Counted from the stretch's first letter, positions 1-9,034 are shown. The stretch: DNA of 64,000 nucleotides from Anatilimnocola floriformis (GCF_024256385.1 NZ_JAMLFW010000001.1:372001-436000), one strand, 5' to 3'. Program-made: numbers and translations. The notes: a model not told the origin generated them from the letters alone.

Positions 1-252
1 GCAAAAGTGCGCTGGCTCGAAAAAAATGCGGCGCCGCCAAACAGGACTTTCCAGCGCTCGCAAGATTAGCGTCGTCCTGCCATGCAACACCAGTGGTCCG
101 CTCACTGGCGGCATTGCCGGCAACTCCTTCGCTCCGGCGATCACGGCGATTTCGTAAAACGGATAACCACCCGTCGCGCAAGCCTGTCGCAACAACCCCG
201 GCGACGGCGAATCATCGACGACATTGGTCTGCACGATCCAAGACGTCCGCAT
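1..252 (-). CDS. Partial ATP-grasp-like protein (N-terminal 84 residues)
   Basis: Reading the minus strand from an ATG at 252 gives 84 codons without a stop, running off the left edge. The protein starts MRTSWIVQTNVV and contains GPLVLHGRTTLILRAL and RRIFFEPAHFC. This pattern (a WIVQTN start, a conserved loop of the 'vlhGrttLi' type, then an aromatic FF-P-F segment) resembles the N-terminus of bacterial ATP-grasp proteins of the R2K type, which ligate carboxylates to amines. The catalytic part lies outside the window, so the family call is an inference from short motifs. A GAGAAAG stretch lies about 10 bases before the ATG. The plus-strand reading of the same bases is arginine-rich, as expected of a shadow frame. 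Confidence 0.6.
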   Translation of the reverse strand, partial: MRTSWIVQTNVVDDSPSPGLLRQACATGGYPFYEIAVIAGAKELPAMPPVSGPLVLHGRTTLILRALESPVWRRRIFFEPAHFC

Positions 253-617
253 GTGCAATGTCTTTCTCGCTTCCGTCGCGACTGCTCGTCCCCGCAGCTT
301 TGGGTGGCATGGCCAAGTTAGCCGCAACTCAACTCAAATTCACCTGCCCGCGCAGCTCAGCCTTACCTCAGAACGGCGCGCACACCACCAAACGTTGCAC
401 TTTACCCACGCCCGAAAATGTCGACCAGACATGGGTAGAACCCATGCCACCCCGCCAATTAACAACACCAGCTACGGAGGCCTTTATTTTGAGAGTGACT
501 AAAGCAGCAGTGAGTAGTGGCCGACGTGACTTGCCAAAACTATGTGATTTGATGAGCGGCTTAGCGTATACTCTCAAGGCTTGAGCCGGAGTCGAGAAGT
601 GTACGTCGAGAGTTTTC
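253..617. other. Intergenic region, no gene seen
   Basis: Divergent spacer between the left-edge gene and the zinc-ribbon gene. Open frames here have no recognisable protein features. A TATACT hexamer at 567-572 could be a -10 box for the gene at 618, but no convincing -35 box accompanies it. Confidence 0.5.
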
Positions 618-1250
618 ATGCCAACTATTGCCTGCCCCAACTGCTCGAAATCATTACAATCGGACAAATTAACTCATGGCAAGAAGGCAAAGTGCCCTTA
701 TTGCCAAGATATCTTCGTGGTGATGCTAACGCAGGAGGCCGGCCTGCCGTCATATCCATCCTCGATGCCGCCGCCATTACCTCCAGCACTGCCTGCTCCA
801 CCTCCCCCGCAGAGGCCGCAGGCCATTGAGACCTTTGCCTGCCCGCACTGCGCGACGCCGATTACTGGCGCCGGAATCGCGCCCGGCACGCTCGCACAAT
901 GCCCGAGTTGCCACGGGCAATTCACAATGCCGGGACAGGCCGGATTTTCCGCACAAGGATTTGCCGCGCAGAGCTATCCTGCACCGAGCTACGCAGCACA
1001 GGTTTTTCCGGAACAGAGTTATCCGGCTTCAGGTTTTCCCGCCCCTACCATGACATTGACGACGCGGGGGAAATTCTCGTGTCCGTTCTGTCACACGACC
1101 GTGCCGCCACGGGTTAACAAAAGAATCTCAACCGCAGGCTGGGTGGTATTCGTTGTTTTGCTGCTCTTCTGTCTTATCCTAGCGCCGATCGCACTATTTA
1201 TTACAGAAGACTATCGATCGTGCAGTTCATGCGGCATTAAGCTCGGATAA
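618..1250 (+). CDS. Zinc-ribbon protein with C-terminal membrane anchor
   Basis: The 210-residue protein opens with a zinc ribbon (CPNCSKSL ... CPYCQ, residues 6-30), has a second CPHC ... CPSC pair near residues 75-95, and a third CPFC near 156 with a late CSSCG near the C-terminus. Between the ribbons are proline-rich and Ala/Ser/Tyr/Pro/Gln-rich linkers. One hydrophobic helix (about residues 172-195) precedes the last CxxC. The layout suggests a membrane-attached zinc-binding protein of unknown role. Planctomycetes carry many short MJ0042-type N-terminal zinc-finger proteins, and the first ribbon is similar to that type. GAGAG about 7 bases before the ATG supports the start. Confidence 0.8.
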   Translation: MPTIACPNCSKSLQSDKLTHGKKAKCPYCQDIFVVMLTQEAGLPSYPSSMPPPLPPALPAPPPPQRPQAIETFACPHCATPITGAGIAPGTLAQCPSCHGQFTMPGQAGFSAQGFAAQSYPAPSYAAQVFPEQSYPASGFPAPTMTLTTRGKFSCPFCHTTVPPRVNKRISTAGWVVFVVLLLFCLILAPIALFITEDYRSCSSCGIKLG

Positions 1251-1385
1251 CGCCGGTGTGTTTAGCTAAAGCAAGTCCGCAACCTGCGAGCCAACCTTGT
1301 TTTCGCTCTGCCCGAAGCATGGCTTCAGGCTACGCGGATCCTGCTTTCCTCTCGCCTCGCGCACCCCGCACCTCGCCTCTCCGAC

Positions 1386-3347
1386 TTACGTCCTCTTAAA
1401 TCGCCGATCGAGTTCCTCGCGCGTAAAGACCAGCGCGGTCGGTCGGCCGTGCGGGCAGTGGTGGGTGTCGGCGTAGTGCTCGCGCTGTTCGAGGAGGGCG
1501 GTGATTTCTTCCGGGGCGAGGCGGTCGCCGGCTTTGATGGCCGCTTTGCAGGCGATCATGTTGAGGAGGTCGTTCAGCAGGTCGCGGCGGTCGGGGCTTT
1601 TGCCGCCGCTGACGATTTGGTCGACGACCTGGCGGAGCATTTCGGCAGGGCCCAGGTTGGCGAGCATCGCGGGATAGCTGCTGAGGAGGACCGTGTCGCC
1701 GCCGAAGGGTTCCACTTCCATGCCGAGCTGGGAGAGGATGGCTTTGTTTTCGAGGGCGGCGGCGACCTCGTTGGGAGGGAGCGTGACCGGCTCGGGAACG
1801 AGCAGCCGTTGGCATTCGAGCTTGCCGCTCATCACCTTGGCCCGGACTTGTTCGTACAAGATCCGCTCGTGCAGGGCGTGCTGATCGATGACACACATCC
1901 CCTCGTCGGTTTGGGTGACGAGGTAGCGATTGTGGATTTGAAAACCGAGATGGCTGATGCTGGGTGCAGCGACAAAGGCCGGCGCGGGGCGCTGTGGCGA
2001 GTGGCCCAACGGTTGCGGCAGCGTCGTTGGTTCGTTGCCGGCGGCGGGCCAACTCCGATCGAGGGCATTGAGCTGCAACTCGGGCGAAGTTCGTTCGTAC
2101 TGCAGATCGAGCGAGCCTTGGGCTTCGTCGTCGAGCACGGCGGTGCTCGTGGTAGTCGGCTGCAGGTTCGCGGCGCTGGCATCGAGAGCGCCTTTGGCCC
2201 AGTCGACCAGTTCGCGGCGATGTTGATCGAGGGCCGCTGGATTGAGGCCGACCGCGAGGGCGTCTTGATCTTCGCTGCTGCCGCTGCGGACCTTGGCAGT
2301 GAGGTCGGTGGCGAGGAAGCGTTTGCGGATCGAGCCCAGGACGAGCGAGTAAATGCGGCCGCTGTCTTGAAAGCGGACCTCGAGTTTCGTTGGATGAACG
2401 TTCACATCGACGCTATCGGCCGGCATGTTCAGGCGGAGAAAGCCGATGGGGAACCGGCCATGCAGGAGCAGGCCGCGAAAGGATTCGCCGAGGGCGTGCT
2501 GCAGCGAACGATCGCGAATGTGCCGACCGTTGAGAAAGATGTACTGCATCCGGTTGTTCGACCGGCTGAACTGCGGATCGCAGACGAAGCCGTCGAGCTG
2601 CACCGCCCCATCGGTGCTGCTGACCGCGATCAAACCCCGTTCGAGATCTCGGCCACAGAGGGCGGCGATCCGCTCGCGCCAATCAGCCACCGGCGGCAAA
2701 TCGAACAGCGTGCGGTCGTTGTGCCGCAGCGTGAAGTGAACCCGCTCGTGCGCGAGCGCGATGCGAGTGAAGGCTTCGCTGCAATGACCGATTTCGGTTT
2801 GCGAAGCCCGCATGAACTTGCGGCGGACCGGCGTATTGAAAAACAAATTGCGAATTTCCAGCATCGTGCCCGGCGCCGCGCCGCAGGGAGTCAGCGGCGA
2901 ACTTTTGCCGCCGATGACTTCGAGCTCGTGCGCTTGCTCGCTGTCGTGCGGCCGACTGCGGAGGCGAAGATGACTGACCTCCGCAATCGAGGCCAACGCT
3001 TCACCACGGAAACCGAACGTGCCGACGCTGAACAGATCATCGGCGTCGTGAATCTTGCTCGTCGCATGACTGGCGAGAGCCAGCGGCATTTGTTCCGGCG
3101 ACAGGCCGCAGCCGTTGTCGGTGACGCGAATCAGATCGAGGCCGCCTTGGCCCAGCGAGACATCGATCCGTGTGCTGCCGGCATCGAGGGCGTTTTCGAG
3201 AAGCTCTTTGACGACGCTGGCCGGTCGCTCGATGACTTCGCCCGCGGCGATCTTGTTGATGACGCTTTGGGGAAGTTGGCGGATGATGCGAGGGGAGGCA
3301 GGTCGCGGATCAGAGGTCGGGAGTCGAGTGTCGAATAGTTGCGTCAT
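1386..3347 (-). CDS. mutL: DNA mismatch repair protein MutL
   Basis: MutL couples mismatch recognition by MutS to strand removal. The N-terminal GHKL ATPase is clear: KIAAGEVIERPASVVKELLENALDAG region (Glu51/Asn52), DNGCGL, TFGFRGEALASIAEV, then FFNTPVRRKFM. The C-terminal dimerisation domain carries DQHALHERILYE, which fits the metal-binding DQHA(x)2E(x)4E endonuclease motif, plus ACKAAIKAGD and CPHGRPT. The protein should therefore nick DNA itself, as in bacteria without MutH. The chosen ATG (protein MTQLFDTR..., 653 residues) has AGGAAG 7 bases upstream; a start 25 codons earlier has no such signal. No mutS is in the window. The upstream sigma-54 activator gene has the same orientation but lies about 200 bases away. 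Confidence 0.95.
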   Translation of the reverse strand: MTQLFDTRLPTSDPRPASPRIIRQLPQSVINKIAAGEVIERPASVVKELLENALDAGSTRIDVSLGQGGLDLIRVTDNGCGLSPEQMPLALASHATSKIHDADDLFSVGTFGFRGEALASIAEVSHLRLRSRPHDSEQAHELEVIGGKSSPLTPCGAAPGTMLEIRNLFFNTPVRRKFMRASQTEIGHCSEAFTRIALAHERVHFTLRHNDRTLFDLPPVADWRERIAALCGRDLERGLIAVSSTDGAVQLDGFVCDPQFSRSNNRMQYIFLNGRHIRDRSLQHALGESFRGLLLHGRFPIGFLRLNMPADSVDVNVHPTKLEVRFQDSGRIYSLVLGSIRKRFLATDLTAKVRSGSSEDQDALAVGLNPAALDQHRRELVDWAKGALDASAANLQPTTTSTAVLDDEAQGSLDLQYERTSPELQLNALDRSWPAAGNEPTTLPQPLGHSPQRPAPAFVAAPSISHLGFQIHNRYLVTQTDEGMCVIDQHALHERILYEQVRAKVMSGKLECQRLLVPEPVTLPPNEVAAALENKAILSQLGMEVEPFGGDTVLLSSYPAMLANLGPAEMLRQVVDQIVSGGKSPDRRDLLNDLLNMIACKAAIKAGDRLAPEEITALLEQREHYADTHHCPHGRPTALVFTREELDRRFKRT

Positions 3348-3427
3348 ATGCTTCTTCCTGAAATCCGACTCCTGAATCTCGAATGCGAAGTAGCCGCGAC
3401 TTCTGCCGCTTCGACCCCTCACCCCAA

Positions 3428-3452
3428 CCCTCTCCCCGCAGCGGGGCGAGGG
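3428..3452. repeat. GC-rich hairpin in CCCTCTCCCC-type repeat
   Basis: The arms ccctctccccgc and gcggggcgaggg pair with one mismatch around an AG loop, preceded by cccctcacccca. It lies between the activator gene (ending 3548) and mutL (starting 3347). Sequences of this form are common dispersed intergenic repeats in bacteria. It could also act as a transcription attenuator, but no U-tract follows. Confidence 0.5.
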
Positions 3453-3488
3453 AGCATTACCAATGCAATTTCCTTCTGCCTCTACCCC

Positions 3489-3539
3489 AGCCCCCAGTTC
3501 CTAGCCCCCAGTTCCTAGCCCCCAGTTCCTAGCCCCCAG
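3489..3539. repeat. Short tandem repeat, 14-bp unit
   Basis: Three identical copies of agcccccagttcct followed by a partial fourth (agcccccag), directly after the stop codon side of the sigma-54 activator gene. No coding frame uses it. Confidence 0.85.
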
Positions 3540-3547
3540 CCCCCGCC

Positions 3548-5011
3548 TCACTCTTCCGTCGCCAACTCCTGCTTGCCGCCGTCGTCGCCCGACTGGTATT
3601 TCTCTAGCTTGCGATAGAGCGTGCGGGCGCCGATATCGAGGATGCGGGCGGCTTCTTCGCGGTTGCCGCTGGTGAGGGTCAGCGTTTGCTCGATGGCCCA
3701 GCGTTCGATGTCGTCCATCGTTTTGCCGACCAGCTCGAGTGGGCCGCCACCGGCGATGTTCGCCGTGGCTGCCGGCGTGAACGATTCATCCATCAGCTCG
3801 GGTGGCAGGTCATCGACATCGAGAATGCCGTCCTGATCGAGCACGACCATCGCGTCGATGGCATTGCGGAGCTGACGGACGTTGCCGGGCCAGTCGTAGG
3901 CGTAGAGACGTTTGGTCGCAGCCGGCGAAACGCTTTTGATCGTCTTGTGATGGCGGCGAGCAAACTGCCGGCGGAAGTGATCGGTGAGCGGCACGATGTC
4001 TTCGCGGCGCTCGCGCAGTGGCGGCAAGTGGATCGTGACGACCTTGAGGCGGAAGTAAAGATCGTTGCGGAACGTGCCGGCTTTGATGGCATCTTCCAGG
4101 CTGCGATTGGTGGCGGAAACCATCCGCACGTTGACCTTGGTCGTCTTGTTATCGCCGACGCGCGTGATCAAACCATCTTCCAGCACGCGGAGCAATTTGA
4201 TCTGCGTCGGCAACGGCATGTCGCCGATTTCATCGAGGAACAGGGTTCCGCCGTTGGCGTATTCGAATGCGCCCTGGCGATCGGCAACGGCGTCGGTGTA
4301 AGCACCTTTCACATGGCCGAAGAGTTCACTCTCGACCAGGTTCTCGGCCACGGCGGCGCAGTTGAGGGCGACGATCCGTTTCCCTTTGCGCGGGCTGTTT
4401 TGATGCAAGGCTTGGGCGATGACTTCCTTGCCCGTGCCGCTTTCGCCGGTGATCAGGACGCTGGCGTCGGTCGGGGCGATCCGCTTCAGGCGGTCGATGA
4501 CCTGCTTCATCTTGTCGCTGGCGTAGATGATCCCCTCGAAGCCGAACTTTTCGTCGAGGCGGCCCTGCAGCTCGGTGTTCTGCTGCTTGAGGCGGACGGA
4601 CTCGACGGCCTTCTCGACCACGGCTCGCAGTTTGTTCGGCGTGATCGGCTTTTCGAGAAAATTGAACGCGCCGTGCTGCATCGCTTCCACGGCCCGGCTG
4701 ATGGTCGCATGGCCAGTGACCATGATGACCTGCGCGTCGGGCAAGGCTTGGCGGGCGCGGTTCAGAATTTCCATGCCGTCGACGTCGTTCATCATCAGGT
4801 CGGTGACGATGATGTCGAAATTATCGGTCTCGATCTTGCGCGCCCCTTCCTGGCCGGAAGTGGCGACGGTGCAGGGATGCCCAACCTTGGTCAGGCTCTC
4901 TTCCATCGTGTAGGCGAGGGCTTGATCGTTGTCGACAATCAGCACGCGCAGCGGCGGCCCAGCCGGCTCGGCGGCATCAGAAATTCGGTCGGGATTTTTC
5001 TCATCCTTCAT
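3548..5011 (-). CDS. NtrC-family sigma-54-dependent response regulator
   Basis: The 487-residue protein has a receiver domain (residues 20-135, phospho-acceptor Asp71 in VTDLMM), a sigma-54 AAA+ domain (Walker A GESGTGKE at 189-196, Walker B LFLDE near 257) and a C-terminal Fis-type helix-turn-helix (GNREEAARILDIGARTLYRK). It should open promoters bound by sigma-54 RNA polymerase when phosphorylated. The sigma-54-contact loop reads GAYTDA (236-241) instead of the usual GAFTGA. No histidine kinase is adjacent. A GTG start 19 codons upstream (5068) falls inside a repeat element at 5056, so the ATG at 5011 is preferred, although its ribosome site is weak. It is the only sigma-54 activator in the window and a possible regulator of the pilin-like genes at 40406-42639, but nothing links them directly. 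Confidence 0.9.
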   Translation of the reverse strand: MKDEKNPDRISDAAEPAGPPLRVLIVDNDQALAYTMEESLTKVGHPCTVATSGQEGARKIETDNFDIIVTDLMMNDVDGMEILNRARQALPDAQVIMVTGHATISRAVEAMQHGAFNFLEKPITPNKLRAVVEKAVESVRLKQQNTELQGRLDEKFGFEGIIYASDKMKQVIDRLKRIAPTDASVLITGESGTGKEVIAQALHQNSPRKGKRIVALNCAAVAENLVESELFGHVKGAYTDAVADRQGAFEYANGGTLFLDEIGDMPLPTQIKLLRVLEDGLITRVGDNKTTKVNVRMVSATNRSLEDAIKAGTFRNDLYFRLKVVTIHLPPLRERREDIVPLTDHFRRQFARRHHKTIKSVSPAATKRLYAYDWPGNVRQLRNAIDAMVVLDQDGILDVDDLPPELMDESFTPAATANIAGGGPLELVGKTMDDIERWAIEQTLTLTSGNREEAARILDIGARTLYRKLEKYQSGDDGGKQELATEE

Positions 5012-5055
5012 CTGTTCGATGATAGCGAAAAGGGACCACGGTCGCGAGGAGGCAG

Positions 5056-5168
5056 AGTCGCCTTTCACTCCGTAAAAGGATGCGTCTTTCTGCTGTCGCT
5101 GCTTGTGGAACGTCGTTCGGCAATTTCACCGCCATAAGACGCGCCCTTTCGCGGAGCGAAAGGCGACT
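5056..5168. repeat. REPIN-like paired inverted repeat, copy 1
   Basis: The left arm starts agtcgcctttcactccg and runs to gcgtctt; the right arm is its near reverse complement, from aagacgcg to gcgaaaggcgact. Each arm also contains a small hairpin around CTTTC/GAAAG. The same arrangement recurs at 47904-48018 with a different middle. The element lies between the activator gene and the divergent caspase-like gene, and ends 5 bases before the latter's ATG. Confidence 0.85.
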
Positions 5169-5173
5169 ATGGT

Positions 5174-6649
5174 ATGCTGAGCCGCGTGAATATCGCCATC
5201 CTCATCGCCGTTGAACAACACGCCGAACCGCAGTTCCCTGCGCGGCAATTTGCTGCTGCCGATGTGCGTGGAATGAGCGCAGTGCTCGTCGCGCTCGGTT
5301 ATGTGGAGCTCGATCAGGTCGTGCTGATCGACGGCCAAGCCACGAAGACGATCATCGAATCGAAAATTCGCCGGACGATTCGTTCGCTGAGCGCGGAAGA
5401 TACGCTGCTGGTTTATGTTGCGGCGCATGGTTTTGCCGAACGCGGAAAGAATTACCTGATCGGCCACGATACGCAAGCTGCCGACGCGACAGCCACGAGC
5501 ATCGCGTGGTCGACGGTCCTCACGCAACTCCGCGATGCCGACTGCGAACGCGTGTTGCTCTTCGTCGATTCTTGCAGCCAGCGCGTGCGCGAAGCCTTGC
5601 CGGATTACGACTCGCTGAATCACGAAGAGTTCGAACAATTTGTCGAAGATGACACCCGGCGAGTTTGTTTTCTCTCATGCGGCCCGGATGAAACTTCCTG
5701 GACCGCGCTGAAGCTGCAGCACGGCGCGTGGGCGAGCCAGATTCTCGCGGCTTGCTCGGGAACCGCCAGCAGCGCGCTCGTGAATAAAGAACTGTTGACG
5801 GCAAGTTCGCTGCAGAAGTTTTTAGAAACTTCACTGCCGCGCGTGCTGCAGAAATCGTCAAGCGAAAAACGAACCCAAACGCCGATTTGTTTTGCGCCGT
5901 CGCAGGAGATTTTGCTGGCCGATCTGTCCGATGTCTTGGCCGAGCGAAAATCGGCAGGCAAGCCGCGGCCTGAAGATGTGTTGCAGGTCACGCTGCTGCG
6001 CGAGCAGGTCGAGAGCATCCGCAGTCTGGCCGGTTTCAAGAAGACCGACAAAGTGCCGACCGCGGTCAATAGCTACGCCAGGTCGCTCGTCGCCGATCTT
6101 GGCTCCGGGCCGATCGCTGCCGATGTGGAAGAGGTCCGCGAAGCCCTCCGCAAGCATTTTTCGTTCAAGCGAAAGGATCTCGACTCGGCAGCGCCGGGCG
6201 ACGGCACGGGGAGCATTCTCACGCCGTACTTCGTTTACTCTGTCACCGTCACACTCAACCCAGCCAACCCTGCCGAGATCATCTGGCGGCGAACGATCAG
6301 CGACATTCGCGAGCCCGACCAGGTCCTGTCGCCAGCGTTTGAAAACGTCTTTCCGAAAACCTTCAGCACCGTCGAATTCCAACCGCCGCAGCCAATCGAC
6401 CTCGCCACGTTCATCGACGAACTCGAAGACTCTGACGACGATCGCGTGAAACTCAACTACGATCCAGCCACCACCTGGTGCCGCCTGAGCATGCCGGGAT
6501 TGATCGGCCAGGTGGAAGTCACGCAGAACCGCTTCGCACTGTTGCAACTCAGCCCCACTTCGCCCGGCAAGCTGCTGGAATCGTTTTTCAAGATCCAAGC
6601 GATGCTGGTGCAGGAGCTGGAGATTAAAGCGATTGGATTTGGGAAGTGA
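5174..6649 (+). CDS. Caspase-like (peptidase C14 / metacaspase-type) protein
   Basis: The N-terminal 200 residues have the caspase-hemoglobinase fold signature: IAILIAVEQH opening strand, LLVYVAAHGF with catalytic His85, and VLLFVDSCSQ with catalytic Cys134 preceded by Asp132. It should be a cysteine protease cleaving after basic or acidic residues. Residues 200-491 hold a region without a recognised motif (linker 230-300, then a mixed alpha/beta domain with tryptophans at IIWRRTI and TTWCRLS). There is no signal peptide, so the protein is cytoplasmic. The ATG follows the repeat element closely; ATG at 5169 is ruled out by a stop. Bacterial caspase homologues often act in signalling or cell-suicide defence, but no obvious partner lies beside this one. 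Confidence 0.85.
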   Translation: MLSRVNIAILIAVEQHAEPQFPARQFAAADVRGMSAVLVALGYVELDQVVLIDGQATKTIIESKIRRTIRSLSAEDTLLVYVAAHGFAERGKNYLIGHDTQAADATATSIAWSTVLTQLRDADCERVLLFVDSCSQRVREALPDYDSLNHEEFEQFVEDDTRRVCFLSCGPDETSWTALKLQHGAWASQILAACSGTASSALVNKELLTASSLQKFLETSLPRVLQKSSSEKRTQTPICFAPSQEILLADLSDVLAERKSAGKPRPEDVLQVTLLREQVESIRSLAGFKKTDKVPTAVNSYARSLVADLGSGPIAADVEEVREALRKHFSFKRKDLDSAAPGDGTGSILTPYFVYSVTVTLNPANPAEIIWRRTISDIREPDQVLSPAFENVFPKTFSTVEFQPPQPIDLATFIDELEDSDDDRVKLNYDPATTWCRLSMPGLIGQVEVTQNRFALLQLSPTSPGKLLESFFKIQAMLVQELEIKAIGFGK

Positions 6650-6820
6650 GACGCGACAGCAAGTAATGGATTTGAGCGTCACAGATCATCGGCGGTAACT
6701 GGCTGCTGTGTTTTTTTCTCAAATCTCGAAAAAATCTTCTCCTCGCGCGCAAAACCACTCACCGAACGGGCTCCAAACTCCTGGAAGCGACATTTCGCCG
6801 CTGTTTTTGGGAGAGTCGTC

Positions 6821-7927
6821 ATGCCCGCCGTACGTCCGCGTGGTCCCTGGTTTCATCGATTCCTGGTCTGGTTCTTCACGATCGTCCTGGTCGTGTTGAC
6901 CTATTGGACGCTCAGTTTTCTGCTCGATGACATCGGCGAATTTGCTCCGCCTGATTACCAGACCATTCGCCTGAAGCACGTGCCCGCCGAGGTGAACTTA
7001 GAGATCACCAATCTCACTTCGCGGCAGACCACGCTCGAGCGAAAGGCCCGGCGGCTGCGGGAGCAGCAATCGCTGCTGCGCGAAGGGACCGAAAATTATC
7101 AGCGGACAATGCGACAGATGGCCGAGCTCGAGTCGCTGCGGCTGCAGAAGGGAGAGAAGCCGACGGAGGAACAAACGGCTGCCGTGGCCCAGGCCGAGCA
7201 GCAGTTCTTGAAGAATCAACGCGAGTACCAGCAAAAGACCGAGGAACTCGCACTGCTGGCCGAGCAGGAGGAAGTGGTGCGAGTGGAGCTTGAGCCGGTA
7301 CAGCGACGCCTGGCCGCGGCGGAAACCGCGGCCCAGAATGCGTATGCTGCCGCCTTCGAGATGTGGCAATGGCAAACGGCAGCCGTAAAGGTCGGCATGC
7401 TGGTGCCCCTGATGGTGATCGCGGGCTGGCTGTTCCGGCGGTTCCGCAACAGCGTTTATGCGCCGCTGGTCTACGCCTTCGGCATCGCTGTGGGTGGTAA
7501 AGTACTGGTCACGGTACACGCTTATTTTCCGGAGATTTATTTCAAGTACCTGATCATCGGCACTTCGCTCGCGCTCACCATTTGGCTGCTGGCGAAGTTG
7601 CTGCGGATGATCGCTCGGCCTCAAACGGCATGGCTGCTGAAGCAATATCGCGAAGCCTACGAATCGTTCCTCTGCCCGGTCTGCGATTTTCCGATTCGCC
7701 GCGGCCCGATGAAATTTTTGTCGTGGACGAAGAACACGATCAAGCGCCTGCCGCTGCCGAATATGACGGTGACGAACGAGCCGGAAACGGCGTACACCTG
7801 CCCGATGTGCGCGACGCAGTTGTACGAAGAATGTGGGCATTGCCACGGCATTCGCACGTCGCTGCTGCCGGCCTGTTCGCACTGCGGCGATACGCGGCCG
7901 GTGGGAGAATCGCCAGCCAATGCTTAA
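6821..7927 (+). CDS. Coiled-coil membrane protein with C-terminal zinc ribbons
   Basis: This 368-residue protein has a transmembrane helix at residues 13-35 and a long charged coiled coil (about 55-180, rich in E, Q, R, L). Further hydrophobic helices follow near 190-205, 213-230 and 240-265. The cytoplasmic tail carries CPVCDFPI (about 288), CPMC, CGHC and CSHCGD pairs typical of rubredoxin-like zinc ribbons. The start is supported by GGGAGAG 6 bases before the ATG. I do not recognise a family. The arrangement suggests a membrane scaffold or sensor whose zinc domain contacts a partner. Confidence 0.8.
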   Translation: MPAVRPRGPWFHRFLVWFFTIVLVVLTYWTLSFLLDDIGEFAPPDYQTIRLKHVPAEVNLEITNLTSRQTTLERKARRLREQQSLLREGTENYQRTMRQMAELESLRLQKGEKPTEEQTAAVAQAEQQFLKNQREYQQKTEELALLAEQEEVVRVELEPVQRRLAAAETAAQNAYAAAFEMWQWQTAAVKVGMLVPLMVIAGWLFRRFRNSVYAPLVYAFGIAVGGKVLVTVHAYFPEIYFKYLIIGTSLALTIWLLAKLLRMIARPQTAWLLKQYREAYESFLCPVCDFPIRRGPMKFLSWTKNTIKRLPLPNMTVTNEPETAYTCPMCATQLYEECGHCHGIRTSLLPACSHCGDTRPVGESPANA

Positions 7928-7933
7928 GTCGGG

Positions 7934-9010
7934 CTATAAAAACTCTCGCCAACCGCGCGTTTCGAGTTCCTTGACGACTTCGCGAATGGCTTCCTCTTCG
8001 CTCTTTTGCGCGACCAGGGTGGCATCGGGAGTGTGAACGACGACGCAGTCCTTCAAGCCGAGTGTGACGACGAGATGATCGTCACTGCCGCGGACGATGG
8101 TTCCCGTCGTACGAATGCCGACGTGCTTCGCCGCTTGTACGGTGTTGCCGCTGGCATCGACACCCGCCGTGCGCGAGATCGCTTGCCAACTGCCGACGTC
8201 ATCCCAAGTAAACGGCGCTTTGACGACGGCGATGTTGGCGTAGTGTTCCATCACCGCGAAGTCGATGCTCTTGCCGCGGATCTCGCTGAACTCGCGATCG
8301 AAGACTTCGTTGAAATTCGGCTGCCCCCAAGCCGCGGCGATTTTTTGCAGATGCTCCATCATCGTCGGTTCGTACTTCGTCAGCGCATCGACGATCGTCT
8401 TTGCCTTCCACACAAAGATGCCGCTGTTCCACAGAAAATTGCCGGCTTGCACGTATTCTTCGGCGACACTCCGCGCCGGTTTCTCGCGAAAGCGCGTCGC
8501 TTTGAAAGCGCCGCTGTTACCGGCAATCGCCTGGCCGCATTCGATGTAACCGAATACTTCGGCAGGATAGGTCGGCTTGATGCCAAAGGTCACGATGCGA
8601 GTCGGATCGCTTTCGACGAGCGCGACCGCTTCTTGCAGCGCGCCGCGAAACGCTTCTGGCGGCGAGATTAAATGGTCGGCCGGCATGACGGCCATCGTGG
8701 CATCGGGATCGTTCAAACCAACGAGGAGTGCAGCCAAGCCGACGCAAGGCGCGGTGTCGCGCTTGCAAGGTTCGCCGAGGATGCGAGCGACGTCGAGTTG
8801 CGGCAATTGTGTCGCCATTGGTTCGACGAGACGGCGATTGGTGACGATGAGCAGTCGCTCGGCGGGAACGAGGCCCTCGAGGCGCGCGACGGTTTGCTGG
8901 ATCATCGTCTGTCCGCCGACGAGATCGAGCAACTGCTTCGGACTCGCGGCCCGGCTGAGAGGCCAAAAACGGGTGCCGGCGCCGCCGGCCATAATCACTG
9001 CATGCAGCAT
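7934..9010 (-). CDS. manC: Mannose-1-phosphate guanylyltransferase
   Basis: The enzyme makes GDP-mannose from GTP and mannose-1-phosphate for glycans. The N-terminus MLHAVIMAGGAGTRFWPLSR with SPKQLL is the nucleotidyl-transferase signature (GGxGTRxWPxSR ... PKQ). Further family motifs are LIVTN, ILGEPCKRDTAPC, MPADHLI, FGYIECG, REKP (RFREKPA), WNSGIFVWK, FAVMEH and FTWDDVGSW. At 358 residues it matches the short single-domain form without the isomerase half. The open frame extends 127 codons upstream, but that stretch is arginine-rich and crosses the inverted repeat at 9035-9130, so the ATG at 9010 is used. It lies downstream of a UDP-sugar pyrophosphorylase on the same strand. Confidence 0.93.
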   Translation of the reverse strand: MLHAVIMAGGAGTRFWPLSRAASPKQLLDLVGGQTMIQQTVARLEGLVPAERLLIVTNRRLVEPMATQLPQLDVARILGEPCKRDTAPCVGLAALLVGLNDPDATMAVMPADHLISPPEAFRGALQEAVALVESDPTRIVTFGIKPTYPAEVFGYIECGQAIAGNSGAFKATRFREKPARSVAEEYVQAGNFLWNSGIFVWKAKTIVDALTKYEPTMMEHLQKIAAAWGQPNFNEVFDREFSEIRGKSIDFAVMEHYANIAVVKAPFTWDDVGSWQAISRTAGVDASGNTVQAAKHVGIRTTGTIVRGSDDHLVVTLGLKDCVVVHTPDATLVAQKSEEEAIREVVKELETRGWREFL

Positions 9011-9034
9011 GAGAAGTCTTTCTGTGCCTGATTG

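Noticed and set aside
93-584. Plus-strand open frame (163 codons) near the left edge
   Set aside because: Arginine/threonine-rich composition without motif, overlapping the minus-strand ATP-grasp-like gene.
1449-3338. Long plus-strand open frame (629 codons) opposite mutL
   Set aside because: MutL on the other strand has complete motifs; the plus-strand frame has no family features and is a GC-rich shadow.
3686-5137. Plus-strand open frame (483 codons) opposite the sigma-54 activator
   Set aside because: The activator domains are complete on the minus strand; the plus-strand frame has no family features and crosses the repeat at 5056.
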